This document shows, one piece after another, positions 34,192 through 41,754 of a DNA stretch of 64,000 bases. Every line of letters begins with the position of its first letter. Position 1 is the stretch's first letter. The DNA comes from Streptomyces sp. CB02923 (lineage in GTDB: Bacteria; Actinomycetota; Actinomycetes; Streptomycetales; Streptomycetaceae): positions 744,001 to 808,000 of the forward strand of contig NZ_LWKZ01000023.1 of NCBI RefSeq assembly GCF_001905005.1. Direction: 5' to 3'. Below the pieces are notes generated by a model. That model had not been told where the DNA came from. It searched no databases and saw nothing but the letters and a program-made list of their open reading frames with translations. The position numbers were made by a program, and so were the translations under genes.

Positions 34192-35343
34192 GTGGCAGCG
34201 TACGTACCGGTGCCGTGGGTATCGCCCCTGTTGTACGCCGCGGTGCTGGTCTGCGGCCTCTACTACGCGGTGGCGGACCTCACCCCCGGACCCGGCCCGC
34301 CGATCTGGCGCACGGCGGGGTTCGCCGCGGGGCTCGTGGCGCTGGTCGCCTTGGAGGTCGTGGAGCGGCGCGGGGTCGTCGCCCGCGCGTGCTTGCCACT
34401 GCTCGCGCGGGGCAGCCTGATCGCGGTGGTGGTCGTCCTCGACGAGTCGGGGCTGGCCCAGGCCCTTTTCGTGCTCCTGCCGTTCACCGCCTACTTCGTC
34501 TTCGGACGCTGCGCCGCACTCGCGCTGGCGGCTCTGTGCGTGGCCGGGCTCCTCATCGGATACGCGCTGACCGAGCCCGGCTGGTACAGCGAAGCGGAGC
34601 GCGTGTCCGACCTGCTGATGCTCTGCGTCGGCCTCATCCTCGCGCTCTCCATGGCGGCCGTCGCCATCGGGGAACAGCGAGCACGGCGCGTCCTGGAGAA
34701 GTACGCCGCGCAGGTCGCGGAACTGTCCGCCACGGCCGAGCGCAACCGCCTCGCGCGGGACATCCACGACAGCCTCGGACACCACCTCACCGCCGTCTCC
34801 GTACAGTTGGAGATCGCCTCCGAGTTCCGGGCCCTGGAACCCGACTCCGCCCAGCGAGCGGTCGACGAGGCGCGGCTGTCGGTGAAGCGCGCGCTGGGCG
34901 ACGTACGGCAGTCCGTGCGGGCCCTGCGGGGCGAGGAGACGCACAAGTCGCTGACGGTGGGGCTCGCGGGCCTGGCGTGCGACGACGAGGCCCGGCCCCA
35001 CGTCACCGTGCAGGTGGACGGATCCGAGGACGGCTACGGCCCGGCGGAGCTGACCGCGCTCTACCGGGCCGCACAGGAAGGCCTGACCAACGCGCGCCGT
35101 CACGCGCGGGCCACGCGGGTGACGGTGGCGGTCCGCCTGACCGAACACGCGGCACGCCTCGTGGTGTCCGACGACGGCTGCGGATTCGTCCCGAACGGGT
35201 CCGTCACCGGGTTCGGGCTGCTGGGGATGCGGGAGCGGGTGCACATGGTGGGCGGGAGCGTGCACATCGACAGCGGTCCGGGCGCGGGAACCCGGCTGAC
35301 GGTGACGGTGCCGCGAGCCCACAGTGAGGAAGGCGTGCGGTGA
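34192..35343 (+). CDS. Sensor histidine kinase (NarX/DesK-like, HisKA_3)
   Basis: A 383-residue sensor. Residues 1-160 hold about five to six membrane spans with short loops and no extracellular domain. A linker follows, then the dimerisation/phosphoacceptor helix ERNRLARDIHDSLGHHLTAVS near residue 183 (His in IHDSLGHH), and a C-terminal HATPase with EGLTNARRHA, VSDDGCGF and GFGLLGMRERV. GTG 34192 follows AGGAGGGGG. The stop overlaps the response-regulator start (GTGA), so the pair is co-translated. Signal unknown; the intramembrane type often senses membrane or cell-wall stress. Confidence 0.92.
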   Translation: MAAYVPVPWVSPLLYAAVLVCGLYYAVADLTPGPGPPIWRTAGFAAGLVALVALEVVERRGVVARACLPLLARGSLIAVVVVLDESGLAQALFVLLPFTAYFVFGRCAALALAALCVAGLLIGYALTEPGWYSEAERVSDLLMLCVGLILALSMAAVAIGEQRARRVLEKYAAQVAELSATAERNRLARDIHDSLGHHLTAVSVQLEIASEFRALEPDSAQRAVDEARLSVKRALGDVRQSVRALRGEETHKSLTVGLAGLACDDEARPHVTVQVDGSEDGYGPAELTALYRAAQEGLTNARRHARATRVTVAVRLTEHAARLVVSDDGCGFVPNGSVTGFGLLGMRERVHMVGGSVHIDSGPGAGTRLTVTVPRAHSEEGVR

Positions 35344-35990
35344 GCGAGGGGGCGACGCCGGTACGCGTACTCGTCGTGGACGACCAGCGGCTCATCCGGG
35401 ACGGCATCGCGTCGCTGCTCTCCATCCGGCCGGGCATCACGGTCGTCGGCACGGCGGTGGACGGCCGCGAAGCCGTCGCGAAGGTGCTCGAACTCCGCCC
35501 GGACATCGTGCTGATGGATGTCCGGATGCCGGGGATGGACGGCGTCGAGGCGGTCGCCGTGCTGCGCGGCGAGGCGCCGGAGTGCCGGACGGTGATGCTG
35601 ACGACGTTCGACGACGAGGAGTACGTCGTCCAGGCCATCCGCGCGGGGGCCTGCGGCTACCTGCTCAAGGACCTGCCGGCCGACGAACTCGCCCACGCGG
35701 TCCGGCTCGCGTACGCGGGCGTCACCCAGCTCGACGCCTCCGTGACCCGCCACCTCGCCGCCTGCCTGCCCTGTCCGGGCCCCGGAGCGGAGCCGGCGGT
35801 CGCCCTCAGCCCGCGCGAGATCGACATCCTGCGCCTCGTGGCGCAAGGCAGGACCAACCGGGAGATCGCCGCGCAGCTGTACCTCAGCGAGGGCACCGTG
35901 AAGAACTACGTCTCCCGCATCCTCGGCCGCTTCGCCTTGCGCGACCGCACCCAGGCCGCACTGCGGGCTCGGGAACTGGGCCTGCTGTGA
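35340..35990 (+). CDS. Response regulator, NarL/FixJ type
   Basis: A 216-residue partner of the upstream kinase. The receiver domain has VLVVDDQRLIRDG, the phosphoacceptor Asp in VLMDVRMPGMDG, MLTTFDDEEYV and the lysine in YLLKD. The C-terminal LuxR-type HTH reads LSPREIDILRLVAQGRTNREIAAQLYLSEGTVKNYVSRIL. GTG 35340 overlaps the kinase stop codon by 4 nt. Targets unknown; the divergent membrane-protein gene at 33318-33935 is the nearest candidate. Confidence 0.93.
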   Translation: MSEGATPVRVLVVDDQRLIRDGIASLLSIRPGITVVGTAVDGREAVAKVLELRPDIVLMDVRMPGMDGVEAVAVLRGEAPECRTVMLTTFDDEEYVVQAIRAGACGYLLKDLPADELAHAVRLAYAGVTQLDASVTRHLAACLPCPGPGAEPAVALSPREIDILRLVAQGRTNREIAAQLYLSEGTVKNYVSRILGRFALRDRTQAALRARELGLL

Positions 35991-36090
35991 GCGCGAGCCC
36001 GACGAGGAGCGGGGCCGGTACCGGGGTTTTCAGGGGGTTTCGCTCCGTCGAAGCGTGGCAGGGAGCCGCCAGCAAGAAAGGGGAGGGACC

Positions 36091-36435
36091 ATGGGCGGAA
36101 TCGATCCGCACATCCATGTCGACGCGAAGGTGGTCCACGGCGATGCCGCTGCCCGCAACCTGTTGGCATCCACGTTCGGCCTGGTCGGTAACGTGCCGAG
36201 CACGGTCAGCACCGGATGCGGGCTGCGGGTGCCCTACGCGATGGCCTCTCCGCGTCCGGACCGCGTCACCTGCCTTGCCTGCCGTGAGCACGCGCGGCGC
36301 GAGCACCTGCGCCTCGCGGAGCAGGTCGAACGCTTGAGCCGCATGCTGGGATCGGCCATCAGCCCTGCCCATGGCAAGGCGGTCGCGGACTGGCATCGCG
36401 ACCTCGCGCAGAAGTTTTCCGACGCGGAGAGTTGA
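36091..36435 (+). CDS. Hypothetical protein with CxxC and histidines
   Basis: A 114-residue protein starting MGGIDPHIHVDAKVVHGDAAA. It has an isolated Cys (STGCGLRVPYA), then CLACREHARREH, which could bind a metal through two cysteines and two histidines. A helical C-terminus follows. The GGGGAGGGACC site before ATG 36091 is strong, supporting expression. I recognise no family. It lies 45 nt before a methyltransferase gene on the same strand. Confidence 0.6.
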   Translation: MGGIDPHIHVDAKVVHGDAAARNLLASTFGLVGNVPSTVSTGCGLRVPYAMASPRPDRVTCLACREHARREHLRLAEQVERLSRMLGSAISPAHGKAVADWHRDLAQKFSDAES

Positions 36436-36480
36436 ACCGGTAACCGGGGCAACGGACGCGACTCGACACGGGAGCGTCGG

Positions 36481-37182
36481 ATGGGCGAGAGGGCACACGG
36501 ACCCGCACATCGCGGAGCGGGCAGCGGTCCAGGGGCGTTCACGCCGGACGGGAACGCGGTGGAGCTGTACGCCCGGCTTCCCGCCGGAGCCGAGCCGGAG
36601 ATCATTGCGCGGGTCGTGCCGCCGGGGGCCTCGATACTCGAACTGGGCGCGGGAGCCGGGCGGGTGACCCACGTACTGCTGGAGCGTGGCTATCGAGTCG
36701 TCGCCGTGGACGAGTCGGAGGAGATGCTCAGCCGGGTCAAGGGGGCTCGTACGGTGCATGGCTCCATCGAGGAACTGGACCTCGGCGAGCAGTTCGATGC
36801 CGTGCTGCTCGCCTCCCATCTGCTCAACACCGCCGAGCCGCCCTCGTGCGACGCGATGTTGCGAAGTTGCCGCCGTCACGTGGCCGCCGGGGGACGGGTG
36901 TTGGCGGAGCGGCAGGGCGAGGACTGGTTCAGGCCCCGCAGGGCACCGGCCGGCGGGGAACGGGCGGGGGCCCGCATGCGGATCGTTTCCGTGGACCGCC
37001 CGATGCCCGGTGTCTCCGACGTACGTATCGAGTACGAGATCGACGGCACGCGGTGGACCCACTCCTTCCGTGCCCGGGATGTCCCGGACGCGACGCTGGA
37101 GCGCATGCTGACGGCCGCCGGGCTCCGACTGGTCCGGTATCTCACCGAGGACCACAGCTGGGTGGAAGCGGTTCCCGTCTGA
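36481..37182 (+). CDS. Class I SAM-dependent methyltransferase
   Basis: A 233-residue Rossmann-fold methyltransferase: motif I ILELGAGAGRVTH near residue 53, VVAVDESEEML for the ribose-binding acidic residue, then EQFDAVLLASHLLNT. ATG 36481 has CGGGAGCG upstream. The C-terminal half is beta-rich (VSDVRIEYEIDGTRWTHSFRA), like small-molecule methyltransferases. It converges on the end of the RiPP operon with a 13-base gap. It might act on the RiPP or be independent; nothing in the sequence decides. Confidence 0.85.
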   Translation: MGERAHGPAHRGAGSGPGAFTPDGNAVELYARLPAGAEPEIIARVVPPGASILELGAGAGRVTHVLLERGYRVVAVDESEEMLSRVKGARTVHGSIEELDLGEQFDAVLLASHLLNTAEPPSCDAMLRSCRRHVAAGGRVLAERQGEDWFRPRRAPAGGERAGARMRIVSVDRPMPGVSDVRIEYEIDGTRWTHSFRARDVPDATLERMLTAAGLRLVRYLTEDHSWVEAVPV

Positions 37183-37195
37183 ACGCCCCGTCCGC

Positions 37196-37963
37196 CTACG
37201 GAATGGTGGTGCTCAGCGGCCAGCGGCGGATCCGGTACGGCGTCCACCACAGGAAGCGCCCCGCCCGGTGGATCAGGCCGGGTGGCAGGTACCTCGCGGT
37301 GACGGAAGGCGGCACGCCGGTCTCCGGCAGGCCGCGCAGCAGGGACTGGATCAGCTGGTCGTGCTGGTACGTGCGGATGACGAGGCGCTTGAACGAACCG
37401 CCGCGGCGGTCCCGGACCTCGATGAAGCCGGGGCCGCGGCGGTATCCGCACATCGCGGCGTGGAACGAGTCGCGCCACCGGACGGCGATGTCTTCGCCGG
37501 AGCCGTCCGAGCCGCCGGAGCCGTCCGAGCCGCCAGAACCGTCCGAGCTGCCGGAGCCGCCACGGAACACGGCGGTGGGAGGGTGGAGGTGGCTGAGCGG
37601 CTGCCACTCGACCGGTGTGCCGGTTCCGAGGCCCATGCCGGTGCCGGTTCCGGTGCCGGTTCCGGGCTCGGGCTCGGGCAGACGCAGCGTCCAGTCGACG
37701 GCGATGCCGAAGGCGGTGAGTTCGCGGACGGCGACGAGGGCCGTCACCGCGGCGGCGCCGTCGCGATCCGTCAGATCGACGGTCCGGGGAAGGCGGGCGA
37801 ACTGGACGCGGTGGGCGGCGAGGTCCGCCACCGTGCTCACCTGGTCGCCGATCAGGTCGAGCGTGCCGACGTACACCCCCGGGATGTCCCTGGCCGCCGG
37901 GTCGCGTTCCCTCCACAGTGCCAGGGTCACCGGGGCGGGGGGCCGGGTGGCGAGCGGGCTCAC
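37196..37963 (-). CDS. DUF5825-like protein of RiPP operon
   Basis: A 255-residue protein resembling DUF5825 proteins, which accompany radical SAM RiPP methyltransferases in actinomycetes. Seen: N-terminal VTLALWRERDPA, DLTDRDGAAAVTALVAVRELTAFGIAVDW, and C-terminal FLWWTPYRIRRW. Two low-complexity inserts lie in the middle: alternating Gly-Thr near residues 100-115 and repeated SDGSGG near 138-157, both from DNA tandem repeats. GTG 37963 overlaps the radical SAM stop by 4 nt and has GGAGGAATCC. Last gene of the operon; function unknown. Confidence 0.7.
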   Translation of the reverse strand: MSPLATRPPAPVTLALWRERDPAARDIPGVYVGTLDLIGDQVSTVADLAAHRVQFARLPRTVDLTDRDGAAAVTALVAVRELTAFGIAVDWTLRLPEPEPGTGTGTGTGMGLGTGTPVEWQPLSHLHPPTAVFRGGSGSSDGSGGSDGSGGSDGSGEDIAVRWRDSFHAAMCGYRRGPGFIEVRDRRGGSFKRLVIRTYQHDQLIQSLLRGLPETGVPPSVTARYLPPGLIHRAGRFLWWTPYRIRRWPLSTTIP

Positions 37964-39867
37964 CGGATTCCTCCGGCGGCGGCGAGGGCCGGGGCGAGGG
38001 GCTCGGCGCTGTGCAGATGGCTGCCGTCCAGGCGCATCAGGTCCTGGTTGGCGACCGCCGGGGCGATGTGGATGTACTGGCCGCCGTCGGTGAAGACGAG
38101 GCCGAGGCGGCGCCAGCGGGCGAGGAGCTCACCAATCCGGTTCTCGGTTGCGTCCGCGTGGCGGGCGGCGGCCTTGCGCAGCAGGGACGCGGGGGAGTGC
38201 GGCATGTCGAGAAGGCGGAAGACGGTCGTCTCCAGGGGGTCCGTCAGGTCCAGGAGGTGCCAGGTGAACCCGGGGCGGGTGTCGACGAGGACGATGTGGT
38301 CGCCGAGGTCGCAGTGGGTCAGACGGCAGTGCACATAGGCGTCCTTCCAGCCGCTCACGGCCTGCTTCAGGCGATCCAGGCAGGACGGGGGGATGCCGCG
38401 TTTGGGGGAGTCGAAGAGGTAGACCAGGTCGGCGAGTTCGGAGTCGGGCAAGTCGTAGATGTGGTGGTAGTGGGAGGCGGGGCGGAGGTTGTCGAAGCCG
38501 AGTTCTGGCCGGTCGAAGTAGGGGCTGAAGCGTTCGACCTTGAGGCGGGTGGCGTTGAAGGGCGGGGTGAGGTGATGCAGGGCGGGAACCTGGTCGCAGA
38601 CCTCGTCGTAGTCCTCCTCCGACTCGCCGGGGAAGCCGTAGAGGTAGTTCCAGTTCAGGTTCATGCCGACGGTCTCCGCGTCGCGCAGCAGGCGGACGTT
38701 CTGGCAGCCGGTCACGCCCTTGTCCATGAGTTTCAGCACCCGGCTGCTGAGGTTCTCGACACCGGCCTGGATGTAGCCGATGCCCGCCGCGCTGAGGGTC
38801 CGGAGCTGCTCGCGCCGCAGGTTCGACTTGATCTCGTAGCACAGCCGCAGGTCGTAGCCGGATTCCTGGAGCCGGGGCGCCATCGAGGTGAGGTAGGCCA
38901 TGTCGAGGATGTTGTCGGTGACCCACACGTCGAGGATGCGGTACCGCTCGACCAGGCCGAGGATCTCGTCGACGAACCGCTGCGGGTTCTTGCTGCGGAA
39001 TTCCATGAACGAGCCGTTGAGCCCGCAGAACGTGCAGTGGTGCTTCTCGCCCCACCAGCACCCGCGTGAGCCCTCGACGACGATGCGGGGCTCCACCCAG
39101 CTGCCCGCGGTGGACCGTGCGTGGCGGTCGAAGTAGTCGCCGTACTCGGGTGTGACCAGCGCCGCCGGAGGCAGGGGTTTGGCCTCCATGGGGTTGGTGA
39201 CGCAGCGGCCGCCGGTGTCCCGCCAGCACAGGCCGGAGATCCCCGCGAACTCGCCGCCGTCCCGGAGCGCGGCCAGCAGCTGGGGGAACGCCGCCTCGCC
39301 CTCACCCCGTACGACGAAGTCGACGAACGGGAAGTTCCGGTGCAGTGCCGCGCCCTGCGGGCCGTCGCAGTTCGCGCCGCCGAAAACGGTCACGGCGCGC
39401 GGAGCGCGGACCTTGACCGCGCGAGCGGTGGCCAGAGCTGCGGCGTTCTGTGCGAAGGTCGTGGTGAAACCGACCACATCGGGCCCACCGGCGGTGATCC
39501 GGGCGGCGGTCTCGCCCACGAACAGCGGGGCGAGTCGGTGCAGTTCCCGTGCCTTGGCGAGCAGCGGCTCGGGTACCCGGGACCCCAGTGACCCGCCGAA
39601 CTCCGGGTGCCACCCGGGCTGCTCGTTGAGGGCGGCCGAGAAGATCCACTCGCTGTGTCCGGAGAAGTACGAGCTCGCGCAGAAGTCGTACTCCTCGAAC
39701 GTGAAGCCGGTACGTGCCGTCAGCCAGTCGACGTAGTCGAGATTGGCGTGCACGACGTCGATCCGGGCATCCGGGAAGACGTCGAGAACCCGGCGCTTGA
39801 GGATGCCGAGGGCCAGCGACGGGGCGTCGATCGCCGACCACGGCATGTCCACCAACACGATGCGCAT
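37960..39867 (-). CDS. RiPP-maturation radical SAM C-methyltransferase-like (B12-binding)
   Basis: A 635-residue protein. The N-terminal MRIVLVDMPWSAIDAPSLALG and the Rossmann-like segment DVVGFTTTFAQNAAAL...VTVFGGANCDGP form a cobalamin-binding domain. The radical SAM cluster cysteines are C270-x7-C278-x2-C281 (RGCWWGEKHHCTFCGLNG), an expanded spacing seen in the rSAM_ocin_1/TIGR03975 group to my knowledge. A C-terminal extension follows. Expected chemistry is radical C-methylation or epimerisation of a peptide. The start at ATG 39867 is chosen at the conserved N-terminus. It lies 61 nt after the MNIO-partner gene and overlaps the DUF5825 gene. Confidence 0.87.
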   Translation of the reverse strand: MRIVLVDMPWSAIDAPSLALGILKRRVLDVFPDARIDVVHANLDYVDWLTARTGFTFEEYDFCASSYFSGHSEWIFSAALNEQPGWHPEFGGSLGSRVPEPLLAKARELHRLAPLFVGETAARITAGGPDVVGFTTTFAQNAAALATARAVKVRAPRAVTVFGGANCDGPQGAALHRNFPFVDFVVRGEGEAAFPQLLAALRDGGEFAGISGLCWRDTGGRCVTNPMEAKPLPPAALVTPEYGDYFDRHARSTAGSWVEPRIVVEGSRGCWWGEKHHCTFCGLNGSFMEFRSKNPQRFVDEILGLVERYRILDVWVTDNILDMAYLTSMAPRLQESGYDLRLCYEIKSNLRREQLRTLSAAGIGYIQAGVENLSSRVLKLMDKGVTGCQNVRLLRDAETVGMNLNWNYLYGFPGESEEDYDEVCDQVPALHHLTPPFNATRLKVERFSPYFDRPELGFDNLRPASHYHHIYDLPDSELADLVYLFDSPKRGIPPSCLDRLKQAVSGWKDAYVHCRLTHCDLGDHIVLVDTRPGFTWHLLDLTDPLETTVFRLLDMPHSPASLLRKAAARHADATENRIGELLARWRRLGLVFTDGGQYIHIAPAVANQDLMRLDGSHLHSAEPLAPALAAAGGIR

Positions 39868-39928
39868 GACAGTCCGTTCCCTTTCTCGCCGAGGCCGTCC
39901 GGCGGGCGCGCCGGTGTGGGCGGCGGCC

Positions 39929-40756
39929 TCACCAGAGCCCGCGCCCGGACAGCGCGTGGCGGGCGGCGTCGCCCTCGGCCGATGGGGTGGTCTCGAACGC
40001 CGCGGTGATCCGCGCGGAGACGGCTCCGCGCGTGACCCCGGCGGGTGTGGCGAAGTACGCGTACGCCACCGGTTCCCCGCGCTCCGGCCGGGCGGCGGCC
40101 GTCGGGCGGTCCGCCCAGGAGGCGACGGAGCGGGGCGTGTACCGGCGCAGGGCCGCATGGCCCCGGCCGGTCGTGACGATCCCCTCGGCGGCGATGTCGA
40201 ACGACAGCGGCTGTTCCCGGACCAGGGCCGTGAACAGGGCCGTCATCAGTTCGTGCGTCACGGTCTCGCGCAGCACGACGGGGGCTCGCGCTGCGTCCAC
40301 TGCTTCCGCCGCTTCCGCGCCCGCCCTCGTGAGCCGCTCCCCGTACGCGGCGACGAAGCCCAGCACGTACGAGGCGAACGCTTCCTCCACGGACAGTCCG
40401 CGCCCGGTGTGGGGAATCAGCCGGAACCTGCCGAACTCTTCGGAGCGGAGGAACCCGGTGAGCAGTTCCGCGTCCCCGACGCCCGCCGCCGCGAGGATGC
40501 GCAGGCTGCGCGGGAACGCGGCGGAGATGCCGCCGCCCCTGCCCGGCTTCCAGATCGCGGTGCGGAACTGGCGAGCGGCACTGTCGAGTTCGGCGAGGTC
40601 GACCGTTTCCAGGCACTCCAGCTCACCGGCCCCCGCGGCGACCGCCGCGGCGCCTTCGACGGCCAGGCGCTGCCTGAAAGGGGCGTCCAGCAGCAGCCGC
40701 ATCAGCAGGTCGGTGAGCTGCTGACCGTTCAACTGCTGTCCTGGAGGCGCCCTCAT
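39929..40756 (-). CDS. Probable MNIO partner protein
   Basis: A 275-residue protein without a firm family. The N-terminal LTDLLMRLLLDAPFRQRLAVEGAAAVAA resembles short leader-binding or Nif11/LigA-like helical segments. Next come AIWKPGRGGGISAAFPRSLRIL and FLRSEEFGRFRLIPHTGRGLSVEEAFASYV, and an alanine-rich helical core. DUF692-type oxidases normally need a partner that binds the precursor leader, and this gene follows the oxidase with an ATGA overlap, so that role is the best guess. It could instead be an enzyme of its own. Confidence 0.55.
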   Translation of the reverse strand: MRAPPGQQLNGQQLTDLLMRLLLDAPFRQRLAVEGAAAVAAGAGELECLETVDLAELDSAARQFRTAIWKPGRGGGISAAFPRSLRILAAAGVGDAELLTGFLRSEEFGRFRLIPHTGRGLSVEEAFASYVLGFVAAYGERLTRAGAEAAEAVDAARAPVVLRETVTHELMTALFTALVREQPLSFDIAAEGIVTTGRGHAALRRYTPRSVASWADRPTAAARPERGEPVAYAYFATPAGVTRGAVSARITAAFETTPSAEGDAARHALSGRGLW

Positions 40757-41754
40757 AGGGGCCCCTGTCCCTGCCACTCGGCGACCAGCTCCCTGAGCCG
40801 GTCGTAATTGCGCCGGGACTTCTCCACCAGCCGGCCGTCCTCACGGAACACCGGATCTTCGTAGGTGACGCCGACGAGGTTCGGACATTGGTCCAGCAGA
40901 CAGGTGGTGAGAGCGATCTGCTCGTCGAGGAGCACGCCGTGGTGCAGATCGCGGAACCTCCCGTTGACGATCTGGCAGCCCGACAGGTGGAGTTCGCGGC
41001 AGCGGCGCAGCGGGAGCGCCTCCAGACCGTCGTACATGTACGGGCCGGTGCGTCCGCGCAGCCACTGGTAACTGAGCAGGTGGCCGACGTCGAGCGTCAC
41101 CCACACGTCGGCGCCGTCGGCCAGCCCGGCGAAGTACTCGAACGCGTCCATGCCGCCCAGCGCGAACGAGCCGCCCTCGGTGAAACCGGGAAACTCGACA
41201 TGCAGCGGCGGCACCAGGAGCCGTGCGGCCTCGGCCGCGTTGCGGGTGGCGATCTCCAGGCCGGGGCCGGTCAGCGGCGGCGGCAGCGGATACGGCAGCG
41301 GACACCCGCGCAGGCTCCAGATCCCCAGGTCCTCCACCACCCAGGCGAAGCCGTACCGGGCGTGGAGCTCGTTGGCGAACTCGGCGGCCGGCCGGCGGTC
41401 GTAGCGCTCGGGCGTGCCCATGTTCAGTTCGGTGTGGTGGAAGGCGCGGGGAAGGCCGGCAGGCAGCGCCTGCCCGAACCGGTCGTAGGCGCGGACGTAG
41501 TCGACGGCCCGGGGGAGGGCACGCGAGCGTGGCTGGAAGGAGTGGGCCGCATAGCCGAAGTCACCGCCGTGACGCCGGAAGAAGGCCCTCAGCCGGGGGT
41601 GGATGTCGCCACCGTCGTCCGTGTCCACGAACCCGGCGCCCCGCCCGCCGACGCCCTCTGCGGACCACGGCATGTCCACGAGGACACCGAGACCCAGCCG
41701 GTGCGCAGCCCCGCTGCCCGTGGTGCGCGCGGCGGTGGGAGAGGGCGTGGTCAC
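40753..41754 (-). CDS. Multinuclear non-heme iron oxidase-like (DUF692-type) RiPP enzyme
   Basis: A 333-residue TIM-barrel protein. Seen: FHHTELNMG (the H-x-E-x-N-type ligands), VVEDLGIWS, TLDVGHLLSYQ, ELHLSGCQ and GVTYEDPVFRED, in the order and spacing of MNIO (DUF692/MbnB-like) barrels. Known members use two or three irons and O2 to rearrange or excise residues of ribosomal peptides. The N-terminus carries GLGVLVDMPWSAEGVGG, whose VDMPWSA also begins the second radical SAM protein. GTG 41754 overlaps the upstream stop by 4 nt and has a GGAGG site. Confidence 0.78.
   Translation of the reverse strand: MTTPSPTAARTTGSGAAHRLGLGVLVDMPWSAEGVGGRGAGFVDTDDGGDIHPRLRAFFRRHGGDFGYAAHSFQPRSRALPRAVDYVRAYDRFGQALPAGLPRAFHHTELNMGTPERYDRRPAAEFANELHARYGFAWVVEDLGIWSLRGCPLPYPLPPPLTGPGLEIATRNAAEAARLLVPPLHVEFPGFTEGGSFALGGMDAFEYFAGLADGADVWVTLDVGHLLSYQWLRGRTGPYMYDGLEALPLRRCRELHLSGCQIVNGRFRDLHHGVLLDEQIALTTCLLDQCPNLVGVTYEDPVFREDGRLVEKSRRNYDRLRELVAEWQGQGPL

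Noticed and set aside
32425..35322. 965-codon minus-strand open frame
   Set aside because: Only its last 261 codons are real (ArsR-SRPBCC). The rest runs antisense to the histidine kinase and through another gene in the wrong frame.
35884..37155. 423-codon minus-strand open frame
   Set aside because: Antisense to the 114-residue protein and methyltransferase genes, both with strong ribosome sites; no family motifs.
37500..37680. Possible CRISPR or satellite array
   Set aside because: The repeats are short, in frame and without spacers; they encode low-complexity protein segments.
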